64,000 nt of DNA from Balanoglossus misakiensis (lineage: Eukaryota; Hemichordata): contig CM082582.2 of the NCBI GenBank assembly GCA_040954595.2, forward strand, positions 9,486,001 to 9,550,000. The letters are read 5' to 3'. The notes under the pieces are model-generated. The model searched no databases, was not told where the DNA came from, and saw nothing but the letters and a program-made list of their open reading frames with translations. Position numbers and translations under genes: made by a program. Each line of letters starts with the position of its first letter. Position 1 is the first letter of the stretch. Shown piece by piece: positions 32,308-46,690 of this stretch.

Positions 32308-33560
32308 ACTGTATCATTGGAAATGAATATGCTAACATGGGACCAGTGTCACGATTGGTTAATGAGAACAGATTAACAAATTGCTTTGACCTGATTGGTC
32401 CGTGCTGTCACTGCTTTCATACTGATTGGTCCACCCAGAATTAAACTCTCAAATAATTTGTAAATAATCCTAATTTCATTGGTTCCCTGCAGTCATGATA
32501 TAATCAAAGTCCATGTGCTTAAATAGGTATCAAAAGTTCACCAAATATTCAGAAAAGAAATGACAAGTCTGCAAAACATGCAGCCTGCATGTACACTATC
32601 ACATGCTGTAACAACTTTGCGTGTCTATAAACACCTTGAAATGCCAATACACAGGTGTCAATTGCTCCATCTGGCTATCAGAATTGAATTATGATATTTT
32701 TCCCTGATAATCCCAAATCACTGGTGACAAAAACATGCGGAGTAAAGTTATTTCCAATCAACTACACTAAATCACGCAGCCAATAAGCCGTCTGACGAAA
32801 ACATTTTTTTTTCTCCCCGTCAAATTTTTCTCTCGATGTCGGACCATTAGCCAACCAAGTGCTAACTGCCTGCCAATTTTTCCAGTCATTTTTCAAGCAT
32901 TTTTTTCCTAATGGCCGATATTTCAGAAACAAATTCGGGTTTATTGTTCATACAATTGCATAAATGCTTTCAAGAAAAATGTGAATGGATACTGGCAAAT
33001 AAGAGATGCTGTCATCACACGGCCATTATTTTCAGGGAATAAACATAAATTTCATCTTAAGGGTGTAATAATCCTTTGAATACAGCCTTTGGCTGGCAAT
33101 AATCTGCAAATAACCCCATTTCTCATGTTTTCGTAGCTGCATGATGATCCTGAAATTTTCCGTTCGTTTTGTTCGACATCATTACTCAGGCTCAGCACAC
33201 ACCTTGAAACCGCAGACACAAGGAAGGAGAAAATTGAAGGAATGTGCTCTTTTTGGCAACTGAGATTGCGACTCAAAACTTAAAATTAAAATGATCAAAA
33301 TTTCTTTTCACTTCAATGTAGTTCTCAAAAACGTTCAAATACACACCATCATTATTCACTGTCTTGTTTTGTTTTTAAATCACCTTTTTGTCTATTGTAG
33401 TAAATTCACACTTCATTCATTCTAAAATGATCAGAAACTTCTGAAATTTGTGAAAAAAGTTCAGAATTTTATGAAAACAGGTAAAAAATTTCATCAGAAA
33501 TTTTTGGGGAAAGTAATGACACAGATGAAGGTTTACAGTGCGATGCACACGAACAGACAT
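32308..33560. other. Gene-free sequence with clustered inverted CCAAT boxes
   Basis: Four ATTGG words (inverted CCAAT) at 32354-32358, 32394-32398, 32425-32429 and 32478-32482 lie immediately right of the MITE. The remainder is AT-rich with a complex part at 32,770-33,260. No exon follows that would identify the cluster as a promoter. Confidence 0.4.
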
Positions 33561-35050
33561 GTGAAATCAGAGTAGAAACTTGGCAATATTTTTATGGCAT
33601 TAATCTGCCGCTCCAATAAATCCCTGCTTTGAGATTTAATAATATAAAGAAGCGCTCATATATCAGTATATTCTATCTAATGACCTAATTGTAAAGTGTT
33701 CTTATATAGACAAAGATCTGAGCAACCCTCGTATAATGAAGCCGCCGTGACGCTAAAAAAAAAAATCTTGAATTGCGACGCACACAATAAAGCGATGGAA
33801 TATATGGCAAACATAACGAGAGCTCTAGTCACTGACACTGCTAAATAGGAATCCTATCAAATTTGCTCCGAGGTCACACTGCAAGCTGCAATGTTAAAAT
33901 ATGAATTATTAGGCCAAGTGTCCTCTTAATAACAGGCCCTGACATATCATACATTTAATAATTGTGCATCTGCACCCCCGTATTAAGAGTAATACACAGA
34001 TTTTTATTGTGTCACTTGCTATATTGACTTATCAATTTTCCTGCATCTCTCTCTCCCCCTACTTTTATTGCTGTGTCACTAGTCTCAATTTTGAACACAA
34101 GTAACCGTTTGGGCCAACTCCTAGGCTTATTAAATTCTGCAAAATGATACATGCGATACCGAAGTTAATCTCCGAGCGAGGGGGGATGAAGAAGAAAAAA
34201 CTGAAAATGAAGCTGGCCGGCGTAATGAAAAAAATATAACATTAAAACCGGGAGTCGGGATCTTCTTTAGTAACTTGAATCGTCTCCACGTCTTGTCCGC
34301 GTTTGCTCGCTCGCTTGCTTACGCCGGTAAATTGCCATTACCCCGTCAGCTAAACGAGAAAATTAATTTTCATTTCTGGGACGCGAGGGGCACGATGCTG
34401 CGACTATAGGTTTAATTATGAAAAATGACACCAGATTGTCAGAAGAAGTGTAAAATTTATAGCACCCTACAAAGAAGGTTAACTGGAAACACTGAAACCT
34501 ACTATGCGTCTGATGAGAGGCCAGCACCCTGCCTTATTGCCGACTACTCATCCTTCACGTTCAGACCCCACAGAAATATGACACAGAATTTACACAACCA
34601 TTGCCAAAGTTTGACAATCGGCGCACACACACACGTCCATCCACGCACACAAAAGGCCATGCTGTTTATTAGTTAGCCGTATTCCTCCAAATGAAACACG
34701 ACCGTCAGGTTCGTCCAAATTATTTTTTATCATTCGTCAGTTTTACAGAAACCCCGGCAAAGTGAAATCAGATATATTTGGAGTCCATTCTTCGCTATGA
34801 ATTAACCAACACAAAATTAAGTTCTCAATTCCAAGGCAGTATACGCATCTCTGCCGCGAACAAAGAAAGTTGTATTTAGCGAGTAGCCGCTCTCAGCGTG
34901 TCAATTTTCCTGCCCCGGCGATTGACATTCATGTCTTGTCTTATTAAGAGTATACAATAAATGAACTGAGGAGTCTCATCCAAAATCTATAAAATTATTT
35001 TCGGGTTTAATGAGATTATTTGATACACAGATACAGACAGTAAAAAGGGA
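33561..35050. other. Candidate non-coding regulatory block
   Basis: High-complexity DNA, particularly 33,600-34,420, with many ATTA/TAAT cores and few simple repeats. No open frame of interest. Candidate conserved element by texture only. Confidence 0.35.
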
Positions 35051-35790
35051 GACATTCAGTTCTTTTTCTCTCAATCTTTGCAGAAGGATGGAGTTCTCTC
35101 TCTCTCTTTTAAAAAAATCAAATTATCACTCTCTGCAAAAGCCCACAGTAATAATTTAACGATGAATGTCCTCATTCATTAAAACAACTATGAAAGAAGG
35201 AAAAAATGACACAAACTATCAAATTGAATTATATTTCACCAGGTTGGTAATTTTCGTGTTATTGGATGTCGTGTCAGTTCAAGAGTGAACGGGATGAAAA
35301 CAGAAATTCAATAATGAAAGTTTGGATGAGTACAAAGCTTTTACAGAAATTAAAAAAGTTTCTTCAAATGGACTTCTGGTTAGTAACTTTTGATAGTGTT
35401 TGGGATAATTTTTGTTTCATGAGCGAAGTTACTGTTCAGATAATATGGCTTAACCTAGCATATATGAAACAATTTTGCTCTCTCATTCAGTATTGTAGAT
35501 GACAACCCCCAATTTTAATTCTCAAATTTTATGAGAGAATAATCCGGTTGCCTTGAGTAAAACGTGAGAAAAACTTTAACTTTGATTTCCAAGGTGTATA
35601 CTACCTAAATACACGTAGTAACCTTCTGATTGAAGGACCAACTGAATTCACCAACAAAAAATCTGCTTAGCTGGCTTACTTTTTCCAAGGATAGGTTGTA
35701 AGCTTTTCACATTTTGTTAGCGCATTTGCAAAATTTCAACATCACACTATCATGACTTCTTTTTTTTCTTCCCCGTAGCCACCTTTTCCT
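35051..35790. other. AT-rich gene-free spacer
   Basis: Begins with a TC-rich stretch near 35,095-35,110 and is otherwise A/T-rich. Nothing else is recognisable. Confidence 0.45.
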
Positions 35791-38430
35791 GGATAACCAG
35801 TGAAAGCACAGCTGCTGAAATCAATACCTGGCAATCCAAATTTCTAAAGAAATGCTGCGTTGGAATCTTTGTATTTCCCATAAAAATCACTTAACTGCCC
35901 CGTTTTCGTGTGGGAAAACTGGCGATGACATCACGGGGCTCGGACACAAAGCGGGGTCGCCATTAGTTAAAAATGTCTTAATCAGAAGCAAATATTGGAG
36001 TGATATGATTAATGGCTTGCAGCCGTCGCTGGCTGATATTATTTTGAAATTCCGGCGCTCAAATTTGCCGAGTGCATCTGTGTGCTGGCAATCTTGTTGT
36101 GACAGCTGCCTGCCTTGGTTGGGAACACAAGAATTGAGACGTGGCAAAAAGTTTTATATTTGACAGGTGAGAGATAGCATGGTGTATGACAGAGGTCTGT
36201 CAAAGGAGGATCTATCAACAGCCCTGACAGGGTAGCATTTTAATCTATTTGACTGAGAAGTCGCCCGTCATTTACTTCTGTCGCTAAAACGAGACCCCAT
36301 TTGGAAAGAGTATCAGTAGCGAGGGGGTGGTGATACACACTTGTCTTTTGGGCTATTTACGGCCAACTGACAAACAGGCAGACAGATTTCCTCCATTTAA
36401 GATAATGAAATTGTTCTCCTGGATAATGAGATTGCGACAAAAAGCAACATCAAGTATCACAAACACAAAGAGGGCAGGCCAAGCGAAGGGTGAAAGAGAG
36501 AAATCACAAAACGCGAGCCGTGCACCCACGATCGACTGACATCTCAAGTCATCATGTCACACAGCCGTTACCAGATCAGACTTCACATCATCAGCTCATT
36601 AATCCAATTACATCTTTCGAGAAAATTCTCAGCTAAAAAAACTCTCTCCTGTGAGAGCTTGTTGGGGGAGGGGATTTATAAACTACACAATAAGATAGGC
36701 ATGAAACAATATCACTGCAACTAACTACAGTCAGATATTCCTCTAGCAAACAGATCATTGAATCAGTCGTCGTGCTGACCTGGAAGAACCGTGTTTTAAT
36801 TATGACTGACTCCTCCAAACCTGATCAGAAATATCACATATGGCAAAATGGTTATAATTCCAGGCATTCTCATACCCTACAAGTCCACACACGCCCAAGC
36901 ATCTGCGCCATATTTATACACCGTTTTAAGACACTCAAGCATTTTTGAGCCCTGCGAAAAAAATTCCACTTCTCCGGCTCAAACACGCACAAAATTGCAA
37001 AATTTTCATTAAAAAAAATTATTGAGCAATTAAGATGAATAACTTCCCCTATTGCAGTTTTTATGTCCGTGTCCAGTGTCACTAAAACTAGAAATATGAT
37101 GAAAATCTTTGTAGCGATGAAGAAATGAAAAATTAAAGCAGTGCGCAGAGACACATAAAATTTTCACAGCTCGGCTTAAGCATTCCTGGCGCATTAAAGT
37201 TTCGCTAAACATGCATACGCCGTGAAGCAGCTGAAATAATCATAATTTTAACTGCTTTGTTGTTCGATGTAGTCTTTGGAGGAAAAAAATTTACAAGCAG
37301 GGATATTCTTTTAACAACTCTGGACAGGAGAGGCGATTAGCGAAGCCGCTCTCTCTCAATTTAGGAGATCCAAAAAAAAACCAGGAGCCCCGCTCGATCG
37401 AGTCACGGATATTCAGACATCCCTGCAGACAAAAGGCAGCTATGAGAATCATGAAACGAAAACCGATTCTGACGTAGTTTTCAATCATTTCGGCCCCACT
37501 CCACAGTATCACCCTCGCTTTTCTATCATACTTGATCAGGTAGAGCATACATTTTGCATGGCCTTAATCAGAGAGCTAGTCCGGGTGAAAAAAAAAAAGA
37601 GCGGGCACTCACCGCGTCAAAATTACCATCCCTCGGTCTCGGTCAGCAACTTTGAAGCCGTCAAAAGGGGGCTGGCTAATGAATATGTTTACTCGTGGAT
37701 CTGTAGGGCTGACTTTTTTTTAGTAATCGCAATAAACGTTCAAACGCGTGCCATCTAATTTTCTGCATGGGCGCTTGGCAAAAGAAAAGATGAGCCCCTC
37801 ATAAAATCTTGACTTTTTTATGTTACATAGTCATTGGAAAATTAAATGTCGAAAACGGGAAGAGATTATTTTGCGACTGATGTCCATTGCAGTGCTGTGA
37901 TTAATTGCTATTGTGGGGGTAGGGGCGAGATGAGGATGAGAGAGAGAGTGAGAGAGAGACGAAAACAAGAGAAAATGCACAACTGAAGTAGCGAAGACTG
38001 TCAAAGATCAATTAGGGAGGGCCTGTTTGTTTATGTACTAGTCAGGGAGTTGATGTACCTTAAAGGGTATGCATTTCATCAGTATTCGCAACTCGGCATG
38101 CTGGAGCGCTCAGGGGGCTTATCGAGGCCCAGAAAACTCAAGTGACTGGAAAAATAAATAAATAAACAAACAAACAAAAAACAACAGCATCATGTAATGA
38201 GCTTGAAAACAAAATAAAACCGAGTGATGAGGTGGGATCGGCGGTAGTTGCAGAAACAAGTTCCAGGTTGTGAAGGGAGTGAATCCGAGATGGGGAATAG
38301 TGCGGGCTGGCCGGCCGTGTCTTTATTAATACATTTGACAAGACCAGTTTGACTTGACATCAATCACTGTCATCCGGAGCGCAGCTTTGATAGTGTCGTG
38401 CGACAGCCGTGATTTGACTCGGGTTCAACG
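35791..38430. other. Candidate non-coding regulatory block
   Basis: Complex segments at 35,830-36,560 and 37,290-38,130 flank a more AT-rich middle. A FOX-type TGTTTAC lies at 37686-37692. A GA-rich microsatellite lies near 37,938-37,962 and an AAAT/AAAC run near 38,150-38,180. Open frames on both strands lack domains. Confidence 0.35.
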
Positions 38431-39400
38431 TGTTAACCAAACCATTCAGAATAAAAAGACACTTAGCCCTGAGAACTAACGTTAGATATACACACGTTTC
38501 AGTACGTTTTTCCTCGGCCTTACACAGGGGAGCACTGGCGGAGGCAGGCTAGAAGCACAGGCAGCTGTAACCAGCCACCCCACAACACTATCCATCTCAG
38601 TCACGTTCATCATATGCGGTCACATGACTCACGGGATCGGCCAATCAGGGCACTGGTAAGAGAAATACTTTGACATATTCTTTTTCTTTATAAACTAGGA
38701 GTCACAATGAATAGGTGGATGTATGTTAGCTCATTGTTGCCCCATATCAAGGATTTTTAGGAGAAAATACACAACTTAAAGACACATTTTTGGCCTGTAC
38801 ATCAAAGCTTGCAAACTACTCTTAGCATTGAGAACATTTAATAATGGGGCAAGATTCAAACATGGGGAAGTTTTAACATTTCACGGCAACAACTAGAAGT
38901 TTTGTCATAGCGTCTGTTCATATCTTTAATTGCCTTCATCTGTAACTCTCCGCATAATTAATGGTGCATACCTAAAAATGTGCCATTCAAGATCAACGCA
39001 TGCGTGATGTGCACAGAAGTGTAACAACGATTAAAACGATTACCGGTACAGTGTATTTCAGTAACACAACATTACTTCTCAAATGAAACGAAAAAAGGAA
39101 GGCTAAGCAACAAAAGCACATGGGGATTAGACTGAAATTAAAAAACAAAATCACAGAATCACACGAGGTCAACAAATGAGCTCAGAAGAATGTCATCACT
39201 ATCTTATTAAAGAAGTATCATCACAACTTCATACTGTTTTAGATAAATTTAAGACATGCATCATTATACACAAAACTGGAAAAATAATTTTGTCCCGAAA
39301 ACATGTGTCGATAAACTACAGGGAAATGTAGTCGAACTTGACTACAGCCCTGTGCTGAGAACAGAATTAGACCCCTGTACTTGAAAGTCAAGTATAGAAC
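38431..39400. other. Gene-free spacer
   Basis: Mixed then AT-rich DNA. It includes a GTCACATGAC E-box-like word followed by GGCCAATCAGG (CCAAT box) near 38,620-38,650, and a short hairpin with GTAGTC and GACTAC arms near 39,330. No coding sequence supported. Confidence 0.4.
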
Positions 39401-39960
39401 TTTTTGCGTCAACTTATTATTAACAACCGATAGGATTCCAGGAATGCTTTATATGCCACCATGCAGCAAGATTCCGGCCAATTACAGCCGGCATGCCGCG
39501 GACGGAAGCATTAATAAAGATATTCCGGAATGAGTTCATATTTTGCAAGGCTATCCTGGAGGATGCACGCGTTCGGTAACGGGAGACGCATTCTCGTCCG
39601 GTTTGTTAGACTTTCCAAACGCCCGAGGCAATCTTCGAATTAAAGTACTATGCAAATTGATTTTTAGAAACAGCAGCAACAGTCCAGGGGTCTTAATGAC
39701 CCCGGCACAAAATTAAAACCTGTTTTTTTATTTCTTAGCAACTTTGAAACTGAAGACATCGACGAGATTAAACGTGTCATGCTATTTATCACCAGATTGC
39801 TTCACTTTCTTCCCTGATCATGCATGTCTGTCTTTGTGCGCTCGTTTGAAATTAACTCTATTTGTGATCCCCGACAGACACTTGGTTCATCCTGACATTT
39901 CAATATAATTAACACCTTCATGATTCATGCCCGAGTTGGCAGCCAAAATGCCAGAGACGG
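39401..39960. other. Compact candidate regulatory block
   Basis: A GC-rich, CpG-containing stretch (around 39,470-39,620) surrounded by AT-rich DNA. It contains words such as CCAATTACAGCC and GCATTAATAAAG. There is no open frame of note and the function is unknown. Confidence 0.3.
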
Positions 39961-42600
39961 GATTTCTTTGAAAAATGCTTCCTTGCAGAACCTCTGGTAA
40001 CCATACAAACTTTACTGAAAGTACTTTATTAAAAGCTGTGTGGAACTTTATTTTACTGTAGAAGCACTTGATAATGTCATTGCAGCTGAACAGAAATCAG
40101 GTGTAATTTTCTTTTGTATACTTCTTCCCTACATCAAAGTTACAACTTGGTATATTAAACCCCCCTTCAAAACAACTGAGTGTAAACTTTTTTCTCTAGT
40201 TTAAATATTTTTCTCTACACCAAAGTTACAACTTAGGTGATGTTGCCAGCTGATGCATTCCAGTTGTGGCAAAAAAATCTGATACATGCACTGGCTTCAT
40301 CTGATCTTGTATCAATTTTATCAAAATATCCGGTCAAAATGTCATTTCGGAAAGACGACGCCCGAGAAGTATTCCAACCTCCACTCGTCACGTAAATCAG
40401 CCGGGACAGCCCAATAATCAATCCTGGTATTAATTTCAGAAGAGTATGTCCATCATTTTCTGCGACTATACAGGACCCTCCACTGTTTTTGCACGGTTTC
40501 CACCAACCGACTTGATTGACAACCGTTTATTGTTACTCGACACGCTTGTTTATCTTGAAATATCTCTAGATGATGCGTCTGCCTATCCATCGATCAGCCC
40601 CCGTTTTTTTTTTCCATCTCGCCATTTTATCAATCATTCTGACAGTGTATACAGTCAGCTAGCTCACAGGGTGCATCTTGTCTGTATATCTCTGTCTGTG
40701 ACGCTATCTTTCTTAAAATAACCTTACATCGATTACTGTACTGAGTTCCACTTCTGGGTGGCTGATGAGTGCATGAATGTCAAAAATAATAATTATTTCA
40801 GAATTTCTCAAAAACTGATATCAAGTGGATTGTTTGATCAAAATCAGCCTGGTTTAGTCAAAAAATAGAAATGAGAGATAAGAAAATAACAAATGATACT
40901 GACGATCAAGCAGGTATATTGTCCTAAAAGATTGCAACACTAAACCAGTTTGTCATTCCCAAACATTATAACTACCCCCCTCCCATTATAACTTTGGCTG
41001 GACCCTTCATTTCAGAAACAATCTGCAGGCCAACAGCGTTGTATCAACATCGATACATTTGCACACAGTCGGGGACCTGACCCAACACCAACAGGCCAAA
41101 AAGCAGCACCCAAAATGGCGCCTCTCGATTCTTGTTCCTCCCAATGCGCGGCATAAACAGAAACCGCACGTGTCGGCGATGCACCGGAGGAATTTCATAC
41201 GGCTGCGTACACAAATCGAGTCTTGTTATTTCTTAATATTTCGATGCATTAAAGCCCTGCCACTACCTGCTGACTCAATTATGCGGCAAATATGTCAGGC
41301 ACGTGTCTCCCGTTATCACCAATATTTGATATGGCTGCCAGCGTCTACGTTTGCAGAGACGGACGGACATTTAATACAACCGACAGAGTTGCGATCAAGT
41401 CACTCCAGCTTCTGCTGGCCGTCATCAGATACACGGTAGCCAGCAGACACTTCATTACAATCTCAGGACAGTCTTATGATTTATCGGTGGAGTGTCGTCA
41501 AACATGAAATGCATCTGCCGACCTTGAAATTCTGACAGGAGTAAAAAAAGCAACGCCCCCGACAAGTGTACGTTAGATTCACAATGATTTCATTTCAGTC
41601 TAAAAAAATGTTCTGTCATTTCTCACGTATACGTATACTGACTTGTAAAAAGTTTAGAGAATTTGTTTATATTTCAGAAGAGTTGGAACGACAATCAACA
41701 ACTTTCGCCCTACTGTCAGGTACAGCCACGTTATTTTAACAATGTGGAAAAATGGTAACACAACACAAAGGCTTGTCCAACTAATTTGCAAGGCTAAAAC
41801 GAGCTACTTTGTATATAAATTGTAGCAAGATTATTATGAGCAAGGTCAACCGGCACCGTTTTGCTATAAAAACGATTAACAATATGAACCAATCATGATT
41901 GTGGTTGTACTAGATACATTTTATGCATGTATATAGTGCGCGCAATTCTGTCACCTTAATTGAGAAATTTGATGAAAAAATTAATATACTCTCAGACGGA
42001 TTGCAATCTAAGCTTTGCAAAGGAGTCAATAATACTCATGTCATAATTATGATTTCACATCGTAAAATAAACGTTCAACCTTAACTCTGCTTTACGTTTA
42101 TACAGTGATTTGAAAAATAGAAATTCACACTGTTCTGTCTTTTCTGGAAAGAATCTGATCTGCTGGATGGTAGAAAAAAAAAGATGTAGACTTAGAAAAA
42201 TGGATTTTGGATAGAGTTACTGAAAACATATGCCTAGGTGACCCAACAACAAGCCAAATAGACATATCCCACATTGTAAACACTAGAATCAAACTAAATA
42301 TTCCTCAGGGACTAGTTAAAAAACAAGGTTGAAACACTAGGAGAGCGAGACAAAAGTGAGCAATATTTCATCATTTTTTTATTTCCTAGGAACACTTTTG
42401 ACCCAAGGGACATGTTTGCGTTTTATGAGAGTCAAATCTGTGGCCCTGCTCCTTAGTCAAGTTCAAAGCTGTCGGCTAATATAGCAATTTGATATGCGAA
42501 ACTGTCACATCAAAATTTACGACGGAACTGCCCTGACAAAGAAATCCTATACTTGACCCCAAATATTATTAACTCTTTATAAATGTGTGTGTACACAGCC
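39961..42600. other. Gene-free spacer with a short local duplication
   Basis: A segment ending CAAAGTTACAACTT is present twice, at about 40124-40151 and 40209-40236, 85 bases apart, as an imperfect direct repeat. The part 41,000-41,520 is more complex. Its 126-codon plus-strand open frame shows no domain and is not called. The rest is AT-rich. Confidence 0.4.
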
Positions 42601-45560
42601 TGTAGAGATAAGACTCCTCAATTCCCTATAGAAATGCCGCGAATACAATATTTTCAGCGGTGCCATAATCCCATTTTCGTTTGATGAAATAATTTCCCCT
42701 CCACGTCTGCCTGAGCTGCAAAGTGGCAATCAGACCGTAAGCAATTGATTAGTCACGTGTTTGCCCACCTATTAAAGCAAACTCTAAATATTTTCAAAGG
42801 GATATCCCTTAACAAGGAAAACTTGTCTTCGGGGCAGAGTCTGTTTGCCCAAGGAGTGAAGTGAGCACCGGGCTCAGTTTACCTGGTCAATCGGGGTCAA
42901 CAATAATGCTCTAATATAGCCGCGCGTTTATCCTCGCACTTTCAATATTTTCCCCCGTTCAGACAGCGAAGCTGCAGATTTCACGTCAGAGTTTTCACTC
43001 ACGTCTGAAATTAATTTCGAAGGAAAGTAAAAAAAAAAATACGAGTGGCATGCCTGCGACAAATCAAAGTGAAATTTAATGAAAAAGGTCTGATAAACGT
43101 ATCATATAACTATATTTAGTGAAAAGTACAAACAGTTACAAAGACAGCGATTACGCAAATACTTTAAGACGGTTTCAAGCTTACACTTAACTCGTATTCA
43201 CGGTGATGGCATTTTTTTGTATGAAGTACTGACGAGTGGGCGTTATTAACAGATGGGAGAGAGAGAGAGAGAGCGAGAGTGCCTATCTCGCTTATTTGTA
43301 TTCACTGACGAAAATACATATCGTACATTTGCTTATTAGCCCCATATTGAGGATATATGCAATTTGAGAGCCGTAGCCACAGTGGGTTGATGAGCGTATC
43401 AGCTCTGAGTGCAGCCAGCTTCATAAAGCTAATATCAGAGAAGCCTGAATGAAATGAGCTTGGGTGAGAGAAAGGCTCTCTCGCTCAACAATGGGAGATG
43501 AGAGGAGAGAGAGAGAAAAAAAAACACACGAGATGAGCTCATTCCCCCCAAAATACATTTTCAGTGAATTTCAGATCAATTTTAATCCTGTTATGAGCAG
43601 CACAATGACTGGAGTCACAGCCTTTTACGCGACTCCCAGCGTCAGAAGAAGGCATCAAATCTCAATCACGTCACTCTACCCTGTTGACAAGTACCTTCTA
43701 TTTGGATGAGTTTTTTTCTCCCCTTCTCTCCTCCGCATTGCAAATCGCAGTCTGCAGTTTCAAGTGAAGGCAAGTGTATCAGAAAGAGAGGGAAAAAAGT
43801 AAGAAGCTTGCATAATTATTAAGTGGTTTCACAACTTAAAAATTGATATTTTGACAAATGTATAGAGCTAGAGTATTTGATTGCCTAACATTAAAAATCA
43901 AAGTGGCTGGTCTTTCTCTTAGCCGGTGTATAATGATTGCAGAACAAAAGTTGAATGCGTCAAGGGAATGCTAATCACATTGAACCTTGACATTAACTCA
44001 TGCATTTTGCATTTTCCCGCCAAAACTCGACTTCTCTCAAAATAACCAAACTTTCAAGATTTTTTTCTCCCCGCTGCTATGGAAATTTGTTATAATTTCT
44101 CCCCAAATTGAATGTTTACACGCTGTTCCAAAATTGGACAGCGCGCACTAAGCAGGAATCCATTTTCCGGAAAAGCGGCAAAAGTTGATGACGACAGCGC
44201 TGAGATGTAAATCTCAGGCAGACTTAATGTTATCTTGGGATTAAAACTTGCTCCGTTCCTCGCTGTTTCTTCATTAAATCTTATCTCTGGCAGGGCGCAA
44301 TAATCAAGACATGATAAATGCTAAAAACAAAGAAAATGGGCATATTCTTTATGAATAATACAAAATGGCTGGGAGCGCGGTGGGGATAAAAGCCTTCTCT
44401 GCGATGCAGGACAAATCTAGCTGCGGGGAATTGGCGATGAAGTGAATATCTGTTTAGAGCAGCAAAAATTGCCCGCGTACACAGTGCAAAATCAAGAAAA
44501 TCAACACTTTAAGGAGCGTTATTTTTATCAAACAGGTTCAGGGATTATCAATCTGAATGTGAAATCTCGTTCAAAAGTATTTTCACCTCTCATGTTAAGG
44601 CAAGTGCTGGTGAATATTTTGTCTGGAAGATAAAAACACTAATGGATTTTGTATAGGTCCACAATTCTGGCTCACATCATAAAACGTATTTTTTACAGTT
44701 TACATGTTTTCAATTATTGTCCGTAAAACATACTTTTGAAAATTAAAGTTCATTTTCTTTACAAATTATGGGTAGTTCATCCCATACTTTGAGAGAGCAA
44801 GTTTGGGTTTGGATAGGGGAGGGGGTCTGGCATCAATATCAAAAGTTTCACAAATGTGCCATAAATCATAGTAATGATTTACATTTGTATCAAGTGCAAG
44901 GGCTGAGTATAAAGATGAGAATTTCAGAGGAGGAGACCAAAATATGGAAGAAATCACCAAAAGTATCAAAGGAAACAATGAGGGGTTAAGTAGAGTCAAT
45001 TCGCGAAGTGAGAAAGGTCAGACGCACAGTCAAATCTTGAAATTTAAGATACTCCTAATCAGCACTCTGAAATGAACAACGCAGTAATACCCCCCGACTT
45101 CAATAAAATTTCGGCTGAAATTTTCATTAGCAAGCCTAGTGCCTGCAGGAGGAATCAATGTCAGTACATATGCACTGCATCTTCCTGTCTCTGTCACCGG
45201 GAAGAAAAAAAATACCCACAGCGTATAGTGGGTCCACTCCCTAATGTATTTTCCCCTTATGAAATGCTAAGTAATTTGAGATCGACGGCAAATCGGTATT
45301 CCGAGCGCGTTCTCTCTCCGCCGACTGATATTTGAGCAAAACTGCAGAAGGAACACGGTAAAGGGGTCTTGAAATGAAATTATGTCTTGTCAACTTACAG
45401 GGAGCCAGCGAGAGAGTGAGTGAGAGGGAAAAAAAAATAATGTTACATGTAACTGCGCTGGGGAAAAAAATTACCCCGTGTATATAAGGCAGTTGAGTCG
45501 GGATTGATTGCAAATTTTCCCCGCTAACAACCGGTTGCGCTTTCCCGGCAATAGTGGATT
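42601..45560. other. Candidate non-coding regulatory block
   Basis: High-complexity DNA. A homeodomain word TGATTAG (42746-42752) sits next to a CACGTG E-box (42754-42759). A GA microsatellite lies at 43257-43278. The segment 43,980-44,420 is complex as well. Short open frames are without family resemblance. Confidence 0.35.
43257..43278 (+). repeat. (GA)n microsatellite
   Basis: GA dinucleotide run interrupted once by GC near its right end. Confidence 0.9.
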
Positions 45561-46690
45561 ATTTTTTACTCATATAGCTTTCTAAATTACTTTTATTTTT
45601 CCTGTACTTGCAGCCACTCAGTCCAGATCTTCGCTTATCGAATGTTTGCTACAGAGAAGGAGGCAGCTGGAACACTTTATTGGGAAGTAAAGTGAATACT
45701 CTCAGTTGTGATTGGACAGAAAAGAAATCTGTTACATCTGGTCATTGGCCAATCATGGACTGTTTTATGACATATCTTCATATTTTCATCAATCATAACC
45801 TATTTTATAACAACCTTCATTTTACTATTTCTTCACGTGAGTAAATGTGCTAAAACTACATGTAGACAGAAACTTCCAAGATGAGCTTTTATTCCTGAAA
45901 TTTGAGGAGTTCATGATTTTTTCACTGATATACTTCAGTTAACTTTCAGTGAATTGTCTTTTTTATGAGCAAAGATCATTATTTTTGGCCAAATTGTTGT
46001 CGAAGCAGCAACAAGACTTAAATCTGAGACAAAAGAAAAAATTACTGTCATCCAAAATTTCACTTTTTCAGTTTGAACAGTTTGCGCAAATCTCACCACC
46101 ATATAAAACCGATCGTTCAGATTTTACAACTTCTTTCTGGGGACCAAAATCTGTGTTCCGCGGTAATGGAGCGAAACGACCGTGGCTTTACAAGTTCAGT
46201 TACCATGGCGCAGGCATAACACTCATAAATATTCATAATAAGTAATTAGAATATAATCATATTTTTTTGCTTCATGCCTGGAAGGCAGGTTTGCAGTGGG
46301 CACGCTGGCTCCATCAATAGTATCCGTCATTTTAGGAATGATTACCAGCGCAAATAGAGCCACGAGAAAAATAGGAAAACACTAAATACTTTGACACAGC
46401 TCATTCACTATTCCACCTGTGCTCGAAATAGTAAAACAATTTTGAACCGCAACTTCAGAGTTTATTTTTGTTGCCGTCATAAATTGATCACTTAGGCTCA
46501 TTTTTCGTGGAATACGTCGATACAACATTTTTATTGCTGGATTTATTTTCATTACTTTATCAATTAATGTGATTTCTGGTGTGCTCCAGACAAAATGCTT
46601 TGTCAGAAATCAATTTTTCCTCTCTGAAAAAAAATTGATGAGTGAAATGTTGACATGGAAGTGAAGTTCAAACTAGGTGTAATCAAAATG
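45561..46690. other. AT-rich gene-free spacer
   Basis: Mostly A/T-rich. A CATTGGCCAATC palindromic CCAAT pair occurs near 45,742-45,753. No exon or element ends recognised. Confidence 0.45.

Noticed and set aside
41059-41439. 126-codon plus-strand open frame
   Set aside because: No domain, and overlapping open frames in other phases suggest chance.
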